Shown here: one piece after another, positions 1 to 10,280 of the stretch
Layout: every line of letters begins with the position of its first letter
Position numbering within the stretch: position 1 is the first letter of the stretch
DNA from: Williamsia faeni
GTDB lineage: Bacteria; Actinomycetota; Actinomycetes; Mycobacteriales; Mycobacteriaceae
NCBI GenBank assembly: GCA_003202005.1
Contig: QJJF01000002.1
Location: 124,001-188,000 of the forward strand
Length of the DNA stretch: 64,000 bases
Direction of reading: 5' to 3'
The notes under the pieces: generated by a model
What the model saw: only the letters and a program-made list of their open reading frames with translations
What the model was told of the DNA's origin: nothing
Database searches by the model: none
Made by a program: the position numbers and the translations under genes

Positions 1-174
1 CTCCCGGCGGGTGGGGTAGTACTCCGGCAGGCGCGTGATCTCGTCGAACAACTCGCTCCCGCGTTTGTCGTACAGCCACTTGGCCGGTAGCACCGGCGGA
101 TCCTGCCAGAGGCCGACGACCGCGTCGGCGACGAGCTCGGGGTTCACAGACGCATCCGACTGCGATGTCGTCAT
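1..174 (-). CDS. egtD: L-histidine N-alpha-methyltransferase EgtD, N-terminal part
   Basis: The first 58 codons of a gene that runs off the left edge. EgtD trimethylates the alpha-amino group of histidine with S-adenosylmethionine to give hercynine, the first step of ergothioneine synthesis. The visible N-terminus contains '[20 protein letters not shown]' followed by YYPTRRE, the typical start of EgtD. The ATG at 174-172 overlaps the egtB stop codon in the arrangement ATGA, so the two genes are almost certainly translationally coupled. The rest of the gene, including the catalytic domain, lies outside the window. Confidence 0.93.
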   Translation of the reverse strand, partial: MTTSQSDASVNPELVADAVVGLWQDPPVLPAKWLYDKRGSELFDEITRLPEYYPTRRE

Positions 175-1421
175 CGGGCCAGCCGCAGGCCGCTGAATAC
201 CCACCGGGACGGTGCCGGGAAGAAATTGCGGTAGGTGATCCGTTCGTGCCCGGGCGGCGTCAGAGCGCTGGCGCCGCGCAACACGTGCTGGTCGCTCATG
301 AACTTGCCGTTGTACTCGCCCACGGCACCGTTGGCCGGGACAAAACCCGGATAGGGGAGATAGGCACTCGACGTCCACTCCCACACGTCGCCGACCATCG
401 CCTCCGCGGCGATCGAAGGGTGACATCGCAGCGGATCGAGCAAGCCACCGCGGCGCCCGCCGGTCACTGCTGCGGCGTTCTCCCACTCGAATTCTGTGGG
501 TAGGCGCGCGCCGGCCCATCGCGCGTAGGCATCGGCTTCGTAGAACGAGACGTGGACCACGGGCTCGTCGGCGACGATCGGACGGCGACCGGACAGTGTG
601 AACGTGGTCCAGGTGCCGTCGTCGTGGCTCCAGTAACCCGGTGCGTCCCACCCGGCCTCCTGGACGGTGGCCCAGCCGTCGGACAGCCAGAACTCGCTGC
701 GGCGGTAACCGTCGTCGGCCATGAACTCGAGCCATTCGCCGTTGGTGACCTGTCGGTTGGCGATCTCGTATTCCTGTAGATAAACGGTGTGACGCGGACC
801 CTCGTTGTCGTAGCTGAATCCGGGGCCGTCGGCCCCGATCTCCACCAGGCCACCCGGCATCGCCTGCCAGCGCAATGCGGGAGCTGACATCGGCGACCCG
901 GAGAATTCACGGGACTCGGGCGCCCGCTCGACATAGACGGGTCCGAAGGGATGGATCGAGAGCAGATGCTTGATGTCCATCAACACCAGTTCCTGATGCT
1001 GCTGTTCGTGGTGGCAGCCGAGCTCGACCAGCCCCATCGCGGTCTCATCGAGTCGGCCTTCGGTGAGGGCCTGCGCCAGGGCGGCGTCGATGTACTCGCG
1101 GTAGCGGGTGATCTCCTCGACGCCGGGCCGGGTGATCAGGCCTCGCTGCGGCCGCGGATGACGGGCGCCGACCGACTCGTAATAGCTGTTGAACAGATAG
1201 CGGAACGACTCGTCGTAGACCGTGTACCCGGCCAGATCACGAAGGATGAACTCCTCGAAGAACCAGCTGACGTGCGCGCGATGCCATTTGGTGGGACTGG
1301 CGTCCGGCATCGACTGAGGTGTCTGGTCTTCGGGTGACAATGCGGCGGTGAGACGGTCGGTGAGCGCGCGCGTGTCGAGGAATCTGGTGGTCAGAGCCGA
1401 CTGGTCAACCGAAATGCTCAT
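171..1421 (-). CDS. egtB: Ergothioneine sulfoxide synthase EgtB
   Basis: Iron-dependent enzyme that joins hercynine and a thiol donor (gamma-glutamylcysteine in mycobacteria) to form the sulfoxide intermediate of ergothioneine. The 416-residue protein has an N-terminal DinB-like domain with the iron ligands H50 and the pair H138/H142 in 'HHEQQHQEL', then an FGE-sulfatase-type C-terminal domain starting near residue 190. R87 and R90 fall where, as I recall, M. thermoresistibile EgtB binds gamma-glutamylcysteine. The frame stays open upstream to 3248, but the ATG at 1421 has a good ribosome site (AGGAGA, 7 nt away) and begins the family-like sequence MSISVDQ. It couples directly to egtD; no egtC lies between them. 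Confidence 0.93.
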   Translation of the reverse strand: MSISVDQSALTTRFLDTRALTDRLTAALSPEDQTPQSMPDASPTKWHRAHVSWFFEEFILRDLAGYTVYDESFRYLFNSYYESVGARHPRPQRGLITRPGVEEITRYREYIDAALAQALTEGRLDETAMGLVELGCHHEQQHQELVLMDIKHLLSIHPFGPVYVERAPESREFSGSPMSAPALRWQAMPGGLVEIGADGPGFSYDNEGPRHTVYLQEYEIANRQVTNGEWLEFMADDGYRRSEFWLSDGWATVQEAGWDAPGYWSHDDGTWTTFTLSGRRPIVADEPVVHVSFYEADAYARWAGARLPTEFEWENAAAVTGGRRGGLLDPLRCHPSIAAEAMVGDVWEWTSSAYLPYPGFVPANGAVGEYNGKFMSDQHVLRGASALTPPGHERITYRNFFPAPSRWVFSGLRLAR

Positions 1422-1574
1422 GTTCGTCTCCTGGTGGTGGTCAGGGCGTAACGAGTATGGAAGAAGGGTCTGACAATAACCGTACGCCCGGACGCTGGTG
1501 ATCGGCGCGGTTGGGGAGGTTCCCCCGACAGTGTCCGGGCGTGCGCCCCGGATCTGCTCTGGCAGACTGGGCCG

Positions 1575-3026
1575 GTGAACTCTGGTGCCGTAATCGCGAT
1601 CGTTGTTGTCGTTGCCGTTTTGCTGTTGGCGCTGGTGGTCGCCGGATTGGTGGTGTCGCGCCGCCGTCGAATCTCGCTGCGCGACAGCACAGATCAGATC
1701 ACCGGATCCGATGGCACCAGGCAGGTCGACAAATCGGGTGGCTATCAGGCAGGTTCGGGTTTCTCGTTCACGCAGGGCGGATCGGGGACCGCACTCGCCG
1801 AACCTCCCACCCCGGATGTGCCGAGCGCACCCGGCGAAGTGCTCGCGCCCGAGCCGCCGGTTGTCGAACCGCCGGTTGTCGAACCGCCGGTTGTCGAGAT
1901 CCCGGCGGTCGAGACCCCGGCAGTCGAACCCGAGGTCGCAGAGCCGGAAGTTGCCGAGCCCGAGGCGGTTTCTCCTGAGGTCGTCGAACCCGAGGCCGCA
2001 TCCCCGGAGGTTCTGGAGCCCGAGGTTCTGGAGCCGGAAGTGCTCGCACCGGAGCCGGTGGTCGAGCCTGAGCCCGAGGTCACAGAACCGGTCCTCGACG
2101 AGATCGCGCCGACCGCGGGCCGGCTCGGTCTGCTCCGCGGGCGGCTCGCGCGGTCCCAGAACGCTTTGGGCAAGAGCATGCTCGGACTGCTCGGTGCCGG
2201 CGACCTGGACGAGGACAGCTGGGAAGAGATCGAGGACACGCTCCTGATGGCCGACCTGGGTACGTCGGTGACGATGGCCGTGGTCGAACAGCTGCGGACC
2301 GAACTCGCGCAGGCGCCGGTCCGCTCGGCGGCCGAGGTCCGGGCGCTGCTCCGCAAGGTTTTGATCGCACAGGTGGAACCGGACCTGGACCGTTCCATCC
2401 GCGCGTTGCCGCACGCCGGCAAGCCTTCTGTCCTGCTCGTGGTCGGCGTCAATGGCACCGGCAAGACGACCACCACCGGCAAACTTGCCCGCGTCCTGGT
2501 GGCCGACGGTCGCCGGGTGTTGCTCGGTGCGGCTGACACCTTCCGCGCCGCGGCAGCCGATCAGCTGCAGACGTGGGCGGAGCGGGTCGGCGCCGAAGTC
2601 GTCCGCGGCAAAGAAGGCGCCGACCCCGCCGCGGTCGCATTCGATGCGGTGACGCGCGGCATCGACGAAGGCGTCGACGTGGTGATGATCGACACCGCCG
2701 GACGCTTGCACACCAAGACCGGATTGATGGACGAGCTCGGCAAGGTCAAACGAGTCGTCGAGAAGCGGGCAGCCGTCGACGAGGTGCTGCTGGTCCTCGA
2801 CGCGACGACGGGACAGAACGGTTTGACGCAGGCGAAGGTGTTCTCCGAGGTCGTGTCGATCACAGGTGTGGTCCTGACCAAGCTGGACGGCACGGCCAAG
2901 GGCGGGATCGTCTTCCACGTTCAGCGTGAACTCGGTGTGCCGGTCAAGCTCGTGGGTCTGGGCGAGGGCGCCGACGATCTCGCACCCTTCGAGCCCGAGG
3001 CATTTGTCGACGCACTGCTCGGGTGA
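1575..3026 (+). CDS. ftsY: Signal recognition particle receptor FtsY
   Basis: GTPase that docks the ribosome-SRP complex at the membrane for co-translational insertion. The GTG start gives 483 residues: an N-terminal transmembrane helix (about 5-28, '[20 protein letters not shown]'), an acidic, Pro/Glu/Val-rich linker to about residue 175, and the NG GTPase domain with P-loop '[15 protein letters not shown]', 'DTAGR' and '[10 protein letters not shown]'. The membrane anchor and long acidic linker are usual in actinobacterial FtsY. Three perfect or near-perfect 15-bp units at 1854-1898 encode PPVVE repeats in the linker. In M. tuberculosis smc precedes ftsY; here egtB lies divergently upstream. 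The SRP partner ffh is also in this window. Confidence 0.97.
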   Translation: MNSGAVIAIVVVVAVLLLALVVAGLVVSRRRRISLRDSTDQITGSDGTRQVDKSGGYQAGSGFSFTQGGSGTALAEPPTPDVPSAPGEVLAPEPPVVEPPVVEPPVVEIPAVETPAVEPEVAEPEVAEPEAVSPEVVEPEAASPEVLEPEVLEPEVLAPEPVVEPEPEVTEPVLDEIAPTAGRLGLLRGRLARSQNALGKSMLGLLGAGDLDEDSWEEIEDTLLMADLGTSVTMAVVEQLRTELAQAPVRSAAEVRALLRKVLIAQVEPDLDRSIRALPHAGKPSVLLVVGVNGTGKTTTTGKLARVLVADGRRVLLGAADTFRAAAADQLQTWAERVGAEVVRGKEGADPAAVAFDAVTRGIDEGVDVVMIDTAGRLHTKTGLMDELGKVKRVVEKRAAVDEVLLVLDATTGQNGLTQAKVFSEVVSITGVVLTKLDGTAKGGIVFHVQRELGVPVKLVGLGEGADDLAPFEPEAFVDALLG

Positions 3027-3201
3027 CGTTCCCGCGGTGAGGAATTGTCCGCTGCGCCATATGCCGTAGGACATCAAACCGCCGCGGGACACGAACCAAG
3101 GACACGGAACTATCGTTTGACGACTTTTGCGTAGATGTCGATCGATGTGCTCGACACACGACCTGGGGCGATACCTGGGCGAAACACGACTTCCGGTTCC
3201 G

Positions 3202-3217
3202 TTAACGTGCCAGCAAC
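3202..3217 (+). promoter_or_regulatory. Candidate GlnR operator upstream of amt
   Basis: TTAAC, six bases, GCAAC, about 100 bp upstream of amt. It resembles the actinobacterial GlnR pattern gTnAc-n6-GaAAc with two mismatches; single GAAAC half-sites also occur at 3181 and 3235. The amt-glnB-glnD operon is a classical GlnR target in this group, so the placement makes sense, but the motif is weak. Confidence 0.35.
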
Positions 3218-3314
3218 ATGGCATAGCCATCACCGAAACATGCGACAAGCAACCTTCTCGTCAGGTCGTAACTGCGGCAGTGTGCTGCAGGCAGATAGCT
3301 GAGGAGGACTGAAG

Positions 3315-4709
3315 GTGGCGGATTACCCCGTTATGGGTGTGCCCGATACAGGTGACACCGCCTGGATGTTAGCGAGCGCCGCGCTCGTGTTGCTGATGAC
3401 TCCAGGTTTGGCATTCTTCTACGGCGGCATGGTCCGCGCGAAGAATGTTTTGAACATGCTCATGATGAGCTTCATCTCGATGGGCATCGTCACGGTGCTC
3501 TGGGCTCTTTACGGGTTCTCGGTCGCCTTCGGTGACTCCAAGGGAGGCGTGATCGGCGATCCTTCCCAGTACTTCGCTCTGAAGGGTGTCATCAGCGCCA
3601 GCGGTTCACCGGCGATCGAGGCTGATCCCACGAACGGTGTCGAAGCGGCGGATGCCGTCAACATCCCGCTCTTCGGAACCATTCCGCTGGCCGTGTTCGT
3701 CGCCTTCCAGTTGATGTTCGCGATCATCACTGTCGCCCTGATCTCGGGCGCCGTCGCCGATCGCATGAAGTTCAGCGCCTGGGCGGCCTTCACGGCGATC
3801 TGGGCCACCGTCGTCTACTTCCCCGTTGCGCACTGGGTGTTCGCGTTCGACGGTTACACCGGAGACAGTGGCGGCTGGATTGCCAACAAGCTCAAGGTTA
3901 TCGACTTCGCGGGTGGTACCGCGGTCCATATCAACGCCGGCGTCGCCGGTCTGGTTCTCGCGATCATCCTCGGAAAGCGCCAGGGATGGCCGGCAACTCC
4001 GATGCGTCCGCACAACCTTCCGTTTGTCATGCTCGGCGCCGGCCTGCTGTGGTTCGGCTGGTACGGCTTCAACGCCGGTTCCGCCGGTGCCGCCAACGGC
4101 ACGGCGGCCAGCACCTTCCTGACCACCACGATCGCCACCGCCGCGGCCATGCTCTGCTGGTTGGTCGTGGAGCGTCTCCGGGACGGCCGGGCTACCACCC
4201 TCGGTGCCGCATCGGGCATCGTCGCCGGTCTCGTCGCCATCACTCCGTCATGTAGCGCGGTGAACTTCTGGGGAGCTCTCATCATCGGTGCGGTCGCGGG
4301 TGTGCTCTGTGCACTGGCCGTCGGCCTCAAGTACAAGTTCGGCTACGACGATTCGCTGGACGTCGTGGGTGTCCACCTCGTCGGCGGTTTGCTGGGAACC
4401 ATCCTCATCGGCTTTGTCGCAACTGCGGAAGCCCCGGCAGGCGTGGACGGACTGTTCTACGGTGGCGGTGTCGATCAGCTGTGGCGGCAGGTTGTCGGAG
4501 CGGGTGCAGTGCTTGCCTACTCGGGCATCATCACCGCAGTCATCGCGCTGGCACTGAAGTACACGATTGGCATCAAGATCGACGCCGAAGGTGAAGCGCG
4601 TGGCGCCGATGAGTCTCAACACGCTGAATCCGCGTACGATTTTGCATCATTGGGCGGTTCAAGCACGCAATTTGGTCATGGCGGCAGCACGCTGACCAAG
4701 GAGGGATGA
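3315..4709 (+). CDS. amt: Ammonium transporter Amt
   Basis: Eleven-helix inner-membrane channel for ammonium uptake. The 464-residue protein has the family signature 'DFAGGTAVHINAGVAGLV' with the first pore histidine, and the second in 'DVVGVHLVGG'. The N-terminal helix 'MLASAALVLLMTPGLAFFYG' is typical, with no cleaved signal. The GTG start at 3315 follows GAGGAGG closely. It is followed after 5 bp by the PII protein gene and then by glnD, the standard actinobacterial amt-glnB-glnD operon; PII binds Amt to close it under nitrogen excess. The 288 bp upstream hold no gene and probably carry the nitrogen-regulated promoter. Confidence 0.97.
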   Translation: MADYPVMGVPDTGDTAWMLASAALVLLMTPGLAFFYGGMVRAKNVLNMLMMSFISMGIVTVLWALYGFSVAFGDSKGGVIGDPSQYFALKGVISASGSPAIEADPTNGVEAADAVNIPLFGTIPLAVFVAFQLMFAIITVALISGAVADRMKFSAWAAFTAIWATVVYFPVAHWVFAFDGYTGDSGGWIANKLKVIDFAGGTAVHINAGVAGLVLAIILGKRQGWPATPMRPHNLPFVMLGAGLLWFGWYGFNAGSAGAANGTAASTFLTTTIATAAAMLCWLVVERLRDGRATTLGAASGIVAGLVAITPSCSAVNFWGALIIGAVAGVLCALAVGLKYKFGYDDSLDVVGVHLVGGLLGTILIGFVATAEAPAGVDGLFYGGGVDQLWRQVVGAGAVLAYSGIITAVIALALKYTIGIKIDAEGEARGADESQHAESAYDFASLGGSSTQFGHGGSTLTKEG

Positions 4710-4714
4710 TCTAA

Positions 4715-5053
<339 letters not shown>

Positions 5054-5057
5054 AACG

Positions 5058-7577
5058 GTGCCATTTCTCAATGGCGGTCGCGGTCCTGCGTCCGAGGAAC
5101 CCTCGGATGCAGGACCGCAGCCGTCTCACCCGACTCCTGCCGCGGCGACGGACCTGGTCACCGCCCGCAAGCAGCTGCTCACCCGTGCCGAAGGCAGTAA
5201 GCGTATCGATGCGCCCGGCCTGCGTCGGGTGCTCGTTGACCTGCACGACTTCTGGCTCACCACCAAGGCTGCCGAGATCGGCATCAAACCGGGTAGCGGT
5301 TTCGCGATCGTGGCTGTCGGTGGACTCGGGCGCCAGGAGTTGTTGCCCCACTCGGATCTCGATCTGATCCTGCTCCATGACGAGATGGATCCCTCCGTCG
5401 TCTCCGAGGTCGCAGACCAGATCTGGTACCCGCTGTGGGACGCGCACATCAAACTCGACCACAGCGTCCGAACTGTGTCGCAGGCCTTGCAGGTCGCCGC
5501 GTCCGACATGAGTGCGGCCCTGGGCCTTCTGGAGGCGAGGCACATCACCGGCGACGAGGATTTGTCGCGCCTGCTGATCGGCGGTATTCGCCAGCAATGG
5601 CGCGCCGATATCCGATCTCGCTTTCCCGGCTTGGTCGACCAGGCCCGTGATCGCTGGCGGCGCACCGGAAGTATCGCGCACCGAGCCGAACCCGACTTGA
5701 AATTCGGTCGCGGCGGGCTTCGCGATGTGCACATGCTCGATGCACTGGCAATTGCACAGCTGACCGATGGCATGGCCGCACTGCGGCCGGATTCGCCCGG
5801 TGGTGGTCTGCGCCAGGCATATACCCGTTTGCTGGACGTCCGTACCGAACTGCACCGGATCACCGGTCGGCCCAGGGAACAACTCCGGGCCCAGGACGCC
5901 GACGAGATCGGCGCCGCACTCAGGATCGGTGATCGATTCGAGTTGGCACGCACGATCAGCGACAGCGCCCGCACCATCAGCTATGCCGTCGATGTGGGTT
6001 TGCGCACGTCATCGAACTCCTTGCCGCGCAAGGGTTTGTCGAAGTTGCGGCGATCGCCGATCCGCCGGCCGCTCGACGAGGGTGTCGTCGAACACCAGGG
6101 TGAGGTCGCACTCGCGCGAAATGCGTTCCCCAGCAAGGATCCCGGACTCATCCTCCGGGTCGCGGCCGCGTCGGCGCGCACCGGACTCCCGATGGCGGCA
6201 TCGACGCTCGCCAGGCTGGCCGATTTCGCACCAGAACTACGCGAACCGTGGCCGGCCGACGCGCTCAGCGATCTGCTGGTTCTCCTCGGTTCCGGTGAGC
6301 ACATGCTCGGCCCGATCGAGGCGCTGGACCGAACGGGCCTGTGGGGCCGGCTCATTCCCGAATGGGGTGCGGTGCGGGATCTGCCGCCACGAGATGCCAT
6401 GCACACGTGGACCGTTGACCGGCATCTTGTCGAGACCGCAGCCAACGCAAGCGCTCTGACGACACGGGTGTCACGACCCGACCTGTTGGTGCTCGGCGCG
6501 CTGATCCACGACCTGGGTAAGGGGCGTGGAGCCGATCACAGTGTTGTCGGTGCCGAGCTGGCCAACCAGGTCGGCAACCGGATCGGGTTGTGGCCCGAAG
6601 ACGTGGCGACCCTGTCGATGATGGTTCGCTACCACCTGCTGTTACCCGAGATGGCCACCCGCCGCGACCTCGACGATCCGGCGACGGTGCAGAGTGTCGT
6701 CGACACACTCGGCGGCTCGCGGGTCCTGCTGGAGCTTCTCGCGGCATTGTCCGAAGCGGATTCGCTGGCCACCGGTCCGGGTGTCTGGGGCGATTGGAAG
6801 GCCTCACTGATCGGTGAACTCGTGAGGCGCTGCCTGCGGTTGATGGAGGGCGGCGAGCTCTCCACCCCCGATCCGCTGACACCGGAACTGATCGCGCTGG
6901 CCGAGGCGGGCGGAATCAGCGTCGACCTGGTGAACACGGACAACCCGCACACCTTCGCGGTGACGATGATCGCGCCGGAACAACCGGGTTTGTTGTCCCG
7001 GATGGCCGGAGTGTTGTCGTTGCGGGGCCTGCGTTTGCTCAGTGCGGTGGTGCAAAGCCATGCCGGCAGTGCGGTCAACACCTTCCTGGTGTCACCAATC
7101 TTCGGTGACCCCGGCGAGGTGGGGTTGCTGCGCCAGCAGCTGATCCAGGCAGTCGAAGGCGGGATCGATGTGATCGCGCGTCTCGACGCCAAGGAACGCG
7201 ATACCGCGCCGCCCGCGCCGCCGGACGGCAGCGTGTCTCCGGCAGTGCCCGCGTTGTTCGCACAGGCACCGCCGAGGGTGATCTGGTTCGACGGATACGA
7301 CGACAGCAGCGTCATCCTCGAACTCCGCGCCGGAGACCGGGTGGGATTGCTTGCCCGGGTCAGTGCGGTTCTGGAAAATCACGGTGCTTTCATCACCTGG
7401 GCCAAGGTCGCCACCTTGGGTGGATCGGTGGTCGACTCGTTCTGCATCCGGTTGCCCGGGGACGGCTCATCGGTCCGTGACCAGCTCGAACGGGCAATTC
7501 TGGCCGTGGTGCCACCACCGGCGCCACCCCGAGAGCATGACGACAAACCCGGTAAATCCGGTGTCCCGATAGGCTAG
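5058..7577 (+). CDS. glnD: PII nucleotidylyltransferase/removing enzyme GlnD
   Basis: Bifunctional enzyme that adds and removes a nucleotide on PII in response to glutamine. The protein (839 residues from the chosen start) has a nucleotidyltransferase domain with 'GGLGRQELLPHSDLDLILL' near residue 70, an HD hydrolase domain with 'LGALIHDLGKGRGADHS', and two C-terminal ACT domains that should sense glutamine. The frame is open back into glnB, so the start is uncertain; GTG 5058 is the first start after the glnB stop and leaves a variable, proline-rich N-terminus. It ends 4 bp before ffh. Confidence 0.92.
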   Translation: MPFLNGGRGPASEEPSDAGPQPSHPTPAAATDLVTARKQLLTRAEGSKRIDAPGLRRVLVDLHDFWLTTKAAEIGIKPGSGFAIVAVGGLGRQELLPHSDLDLILLHDEMDPSVVSEVADQIWYPLWDAHIKLDHSVRTVSQALQVAASDMSAALGLLEARHITGDEDLSRLLIGGIRQQWRADIRSRFPGLVDQARDRWRRTGSIAHRAEPDLKFGRGGLRDVHMLDALAIAQLTDGMAALRPDSPGGGLRQAYTRLLDVRTELHRITGRPREQLRAQDADEIGAALRIGDRFELARTISDSARTISYAVDVGLRTSSNSLPRKGLSKLRRSPIRRPLDEGVVEHQGEVALARNAFPSKDPGLILRVAAASARTGLPMAASTLARLADFAPELREPWPADALSDLLVLLGSGEHMLGPIEALDRTGLWGRLIPEWGAVRDLPPRDAMHTWTVDRHLVETAANASALTTRVSRPDLLVLGALIHDLGKGRGADHSVVGAELANQVGNRIGLWPEDVATLSMMVRYHLLLPEMATRRDLDDPATVQSVVDTLGGSRVLLELLAALSEADSLATGPGVWGDWKASLIGELVRRCLRLMEGGELSTPDPLTPELIALAEAGGISVDLVNTDNPHTFAVTMIAPEQPGLLSRMAGVLSLRGLRLLSAVVQSHAGSAVNTFLVSPIFGDPGEVGLLRQQLIQAVEGGIDVIARLDAKERDTAPPAPPDGSVSPAVPALFAQAPPRVIWFDGYDDSSVILELRAGDRVGLLARVSAVLENHGAFITWAKVATLGGSVVDSFCIRLPGDGSSVRDQLERAILAVVPPPAPPREHDDKPGKSGVPIG

Positions 7578-7581
7578 GGGC

Positions 7582-9183
7582 ATGTTCGACTCCCTCTCAG
7601 GCCGGTTGGCCGGTGTCCTGACCGATCTGCGCGGCAAGGGCAAGCTGTCCGATGCCGACATCGATCGCACCTGTCGCGAGATACGTCTCGCGCTCCTCGA
7701 AGCGGACGTGGCGCTGCCCGTTGTCCGCGGATTCATCAGCCGGATCAAGCAACGCGCCAAGGGTGCCGAGGTGTCCGGGGCGCTGAATCCGGCGCAGCAA
7801 GTTGTCAAGATCGTCAACGAGGAACTCGTCGGCATCCTCGGCGGCGAGACCCGGCGGATCCAGTTCGCCAAGAATCCGCCGACCGTGATCATGCTCGCGG
7901 GTCTGCAGGGTGCCGGTAAGACGACACTCGCCGGAAAGCTGGCGGCCTGGCTCAAGAAGCAGGGGCATACGCCCATGCTCGTGGCCTGTGATCTCCAGCG
8001 GCCCGGGGCGGTCAGTCAGCTGCAGATCGTCGGTGAACGTGCCGGTGTCCCCGTGTATGCACCCCATCCGGGTCAGAGCATCGGCGGAACCGGCGAACTC
8101 GGTGTCTCCGGCCATGACGGCGCCGAAAGCCTCGCCGAGCCGATCGAGGTCGCCCGAGGTGGTGTCGCCGAGGCCACGTCGAAGCTCCATGACGTGGTGA
8201 TCGTCGATACCGCCGGTCGACTCGGTATCGACGAAGAGTTGATGCGTCAGGCCCGTGGGATCCGCGATGCGGTGAATCCGGACGAGGTGCTGTTCGTTCT
8301 CGACGCCATGATCGGTCAGGACGCGGTGGCCACGGCCGAGGCGTTTGCCGCCGGCGTCGATTTCACCGGTGTGGTGCTCACCAAACTCGATGGTGATGCC
8401 CGCGGTGGTGCCGCGTTGTCGGTGCGGGAGATGACCGGCCGCCCGATCATGTTCGCGTCCTCGGGCGAGAAACTCGAAGACTTCGACGTCTTCCATCCCG
8501 ACCGGATGTCGAGCCGCATCCTCGGGATGGGCGACGTTCTCAGCCTCATCGAACAGGCCGAGCAGCACTGGGATGTGCAGCAGGCCGAAGATGCGGCCAC
8601 CAAGATCAGCCAGGGTGAACTGACGCTCGAGGACTTCCTCGAGCAGATGCTGATGATCCGCAAGATGGGTCCTATCGGGAACCTGCTCGGCATGCTGCCG
8701 GGTGCGGGTCAGATGAAAGATGCGCTGTCACAGGTCGATGACAAACAACTCGACAAGGTGCAGGCCATCATTCGCGGAATGACACCTGCCGAACGCGATA
8801 ACCCGAAGATCATCAACGGATCTCGCCGGGCCCGGATCGCGAACGGTTCGGGTGTCGCCGTCAGTGACGTCAACCAGCTCGTCGACCGTTTCTTCGACGC
8901 GCGGAAGATGATGTCGCAGATGGCCGGCCGGATGGGTATGCCCGGCGGCAACCGCAAGGTGAACCGCAAAAAGGGTGGCAAGAAGGGCAAGAAGGGCGCT
9001 CGCGGGCCGACGCCGCCGAAGATCAGGGGCGGTTTCCCGGGTGGCATGCCGGGCGGCGGAATGCCCGGTGGGATGCCCGCCGGGTTCCCGGATCTGTCGA
9101 ACATGCCTGCCGGTCTCGACCAGATACCCCCGGGGCTCGAGGGTATCGACGTGAGTCAGTTCCAGCGGCCGAAGAAGAAATAA
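7582..9183 (+). CDS. ffh: Signal recognition particle GTPase Ffh
   Basis: Protein subunit of SRP, which binds signal sequences on the ribosome and hands the complex to FtsY. The 533 residues comprise the N domain, the G domain ('GLQGAGKTTLAGKLA', 'DLQRPGAVSQL', 'DTAGRL', 'TKLDGDARGG') and the M domain from about residue 325, with 'KMGPIGNLLGMLPG' and the RNA-binding 'INGSRRARIANGSG'. The C-terminus is rich in Lys, then in Gly, Met and Pro, as in other actinobacteria. The ATG start lies 4 bp after glnD. The 4.5S RNA gene is not in the window. Confidence 0.97.
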   Translation: MFDSLSGRLAGVLTDLRGKGKLSDADIDRTCREIRLALLEADVALPVVRGFISRIKQRAKGAEVSGALNPAQQVVKIVNEELVGILGGETRRIQFAKNPPTVIMLAGLQGAGKTTLAGKLAAWLKKQGHTPMLVACDLQRPGAVSQLQIVGERAGVPVYAPHPGQSIGGTGELGVSGHDGAESLAEPIEVARGGVAEATSKLHDVVIVDTAGRLGIDEELMRQARGIRDAVNPDEVLFVLDAMIGQDAVATAEAFAAGVDFTGVVLTKLDGDARGGAALSVREMTGRPIMFASSGEKLEDFDVFHPDRMSSRILGMGDVLSLIEQAEQHWDVQQAEDAATKISQGELTLEDFLEQMLMIRKMGPIGNLLGMLPGAGQMKDALSQVDDKQLDKVQAIIRGMTPAERDNPKIINGSRRARIANGSGVAVSDVNQLVDRFFDARKMMSQMAGRMGMPGGNRKVNRKKGGKKGKKGARGPTPPKIRGGFPGGMPGGGMPGGMPAGFPDLSNMPAGLDQIPPGLEGIDVSQFQRPKKK

Positions 9184-9197
9184 CGGGAAGCAGTCGT

Positions 9198-10274
9198 ATG
9201 GCGCCGTCGCAGTTGCACTTTCGTGGTCGCGCCGTCGGAAGCGGCGAGCCGATCGAGTTCTGGGTCGACGGTGGCGTGATCACCCACGAGGCGGTGCCGG
9301 GTGCGATCACCGTCACCGACGGCGGCTGGATCATGCCGGGTCTCGTGGACGCCCACAATCACGTCGGCATCGCACCGGGACTCGGTGTGACCATCGAGCA
9401 GGCCCGGGCTTTCGCCTACGCCGATGTCCGGGCCGGGGCGACTCTCATCCGTGAGGTCGGATCGCCGTTGGACACCCATCCACTCGACGCCGACTCGCGA
9501 TGTCCACAGTTCATCCGGGCGGGCAAACACATCGCCCGTCCCAAGCGCTACATCCGCGACTATGGCGTCGACCTCGACGATGTCGCTGATCTGCCGGCCG
9601 AGGTGGCGAGGCAGACCGGCGCCGGGGACGGCTGGGTCAAACTCGTGGGGGACTGGATCGACCGCGACACCGGGGATCTGGCGCCGCTGTGGCCGGAAGA
9701 TGTGCTGCGCGAAGCGATCTCCCTTGCGCACGAACGTGGTGCGAAGGTGACCGCGCATGTTTTCGGCACCGAGGCACTATATGGACTCATCGGCGCCGGC
9801 ATCGACTGCATCGAACACGGCACCGGCCTGAATGACGAACTCATCGCGGTGATGGCGCAGCACCGGATCGGCCTGGTGCCCACCATGATCCAGGTGGAGA
9901 ACTTCCCGGCGATCGCCGACGGAGCCGACCGGTTCCCGGCCTATCAGCAGCACATGCGCAAGCTCTACGCCGATGCCCCGGAAACATTTGCCAACGCTGT
10001 TGCGGCCGGAGTCGAGATCTACGCCGGGACCGATGCCGGCGGGTTCGTGGAACACGGTCGCATTGTCGACGAGGTCGTGGCGCTGGCAGGCATCGGGCTG
10101 GGGGCACGTGCTGCGATCGACGCGGCCTGTGGTTCCGCGCGGAACTGGCTCGGCGTCGGACTGCTCGACGACGGTGATCGCGCGGATGTCCTTGTGCTGT
10201 CGGGTGATCCGATCGAGGACCTGACTGCCTTGCGGGCACCGGAGACCATCGTCTGCGGCGGGAACATCATCTGA
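9198..10274 (+). CDS. Metal-dependent amidohydrolase
   Basis: Cytosolic member of the amidohydrolase superfamily, the counterpart of Rv2915c, which also follows ffh in M. tuberculosis. The metal ligands are visible: H53 and H55 in 'GLVDAHNH', a lysine in 'WVKLVGDW' that could be carbamylated, histidines in 'TAHVFG' and 'IEHGTG', and the aspartate in 'AGTDAGG'. A beta-sandwich flanks the barrel at both ends, as in imidazolonepropionase-like and prolidase-like enzymes. The substrate cannot be read from the sequence. It lies 14 bp after ffh and is probably co-transcribed with it. Confidence 0.85.
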   Translation: MAPSQLHFRGRAVGSGEPIEFWVDGGVITHEAVPGAITVTDGGWIMPGLVDAHNHVGIAPGLGVTIEQARAFAYADVRAGATLIREVGSPLDTHPLDADSRCPQFIRAGKHIARPKRYIRDYGVDLDDVADLPAEVARQTGAGDGWVKLVGDWIDRDTGDLAPLWPEDVLREAISLAHERGAKVTAHVFGTEALYGLIGAGIDCIEHGTGLNDELIAVMAQHRIGLVPTMIQVENFPAIADGADRFPAYQQHMRKLYADAPETFANAVAAGVEIYAGTDAGGFVEHGRIVDEVVALAGIGLGARAAIDAACGSARNWLGVGLLDDGDRADVLVLSGDPIEDLTALRAPETIVCGGNII

Positions 10275-10280
10275 GCAGGT

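Noticed and set aside
1422-3248. Minus-strand extension of the egtB frame to a 1025-residue protein
   Set aside because: It runs antisense through ftsY, is low-complexity (Arg/Asn/Phe repeats mirroring the PPVVE repeat) and lacks any family feature; egtB has a good start at 1421.
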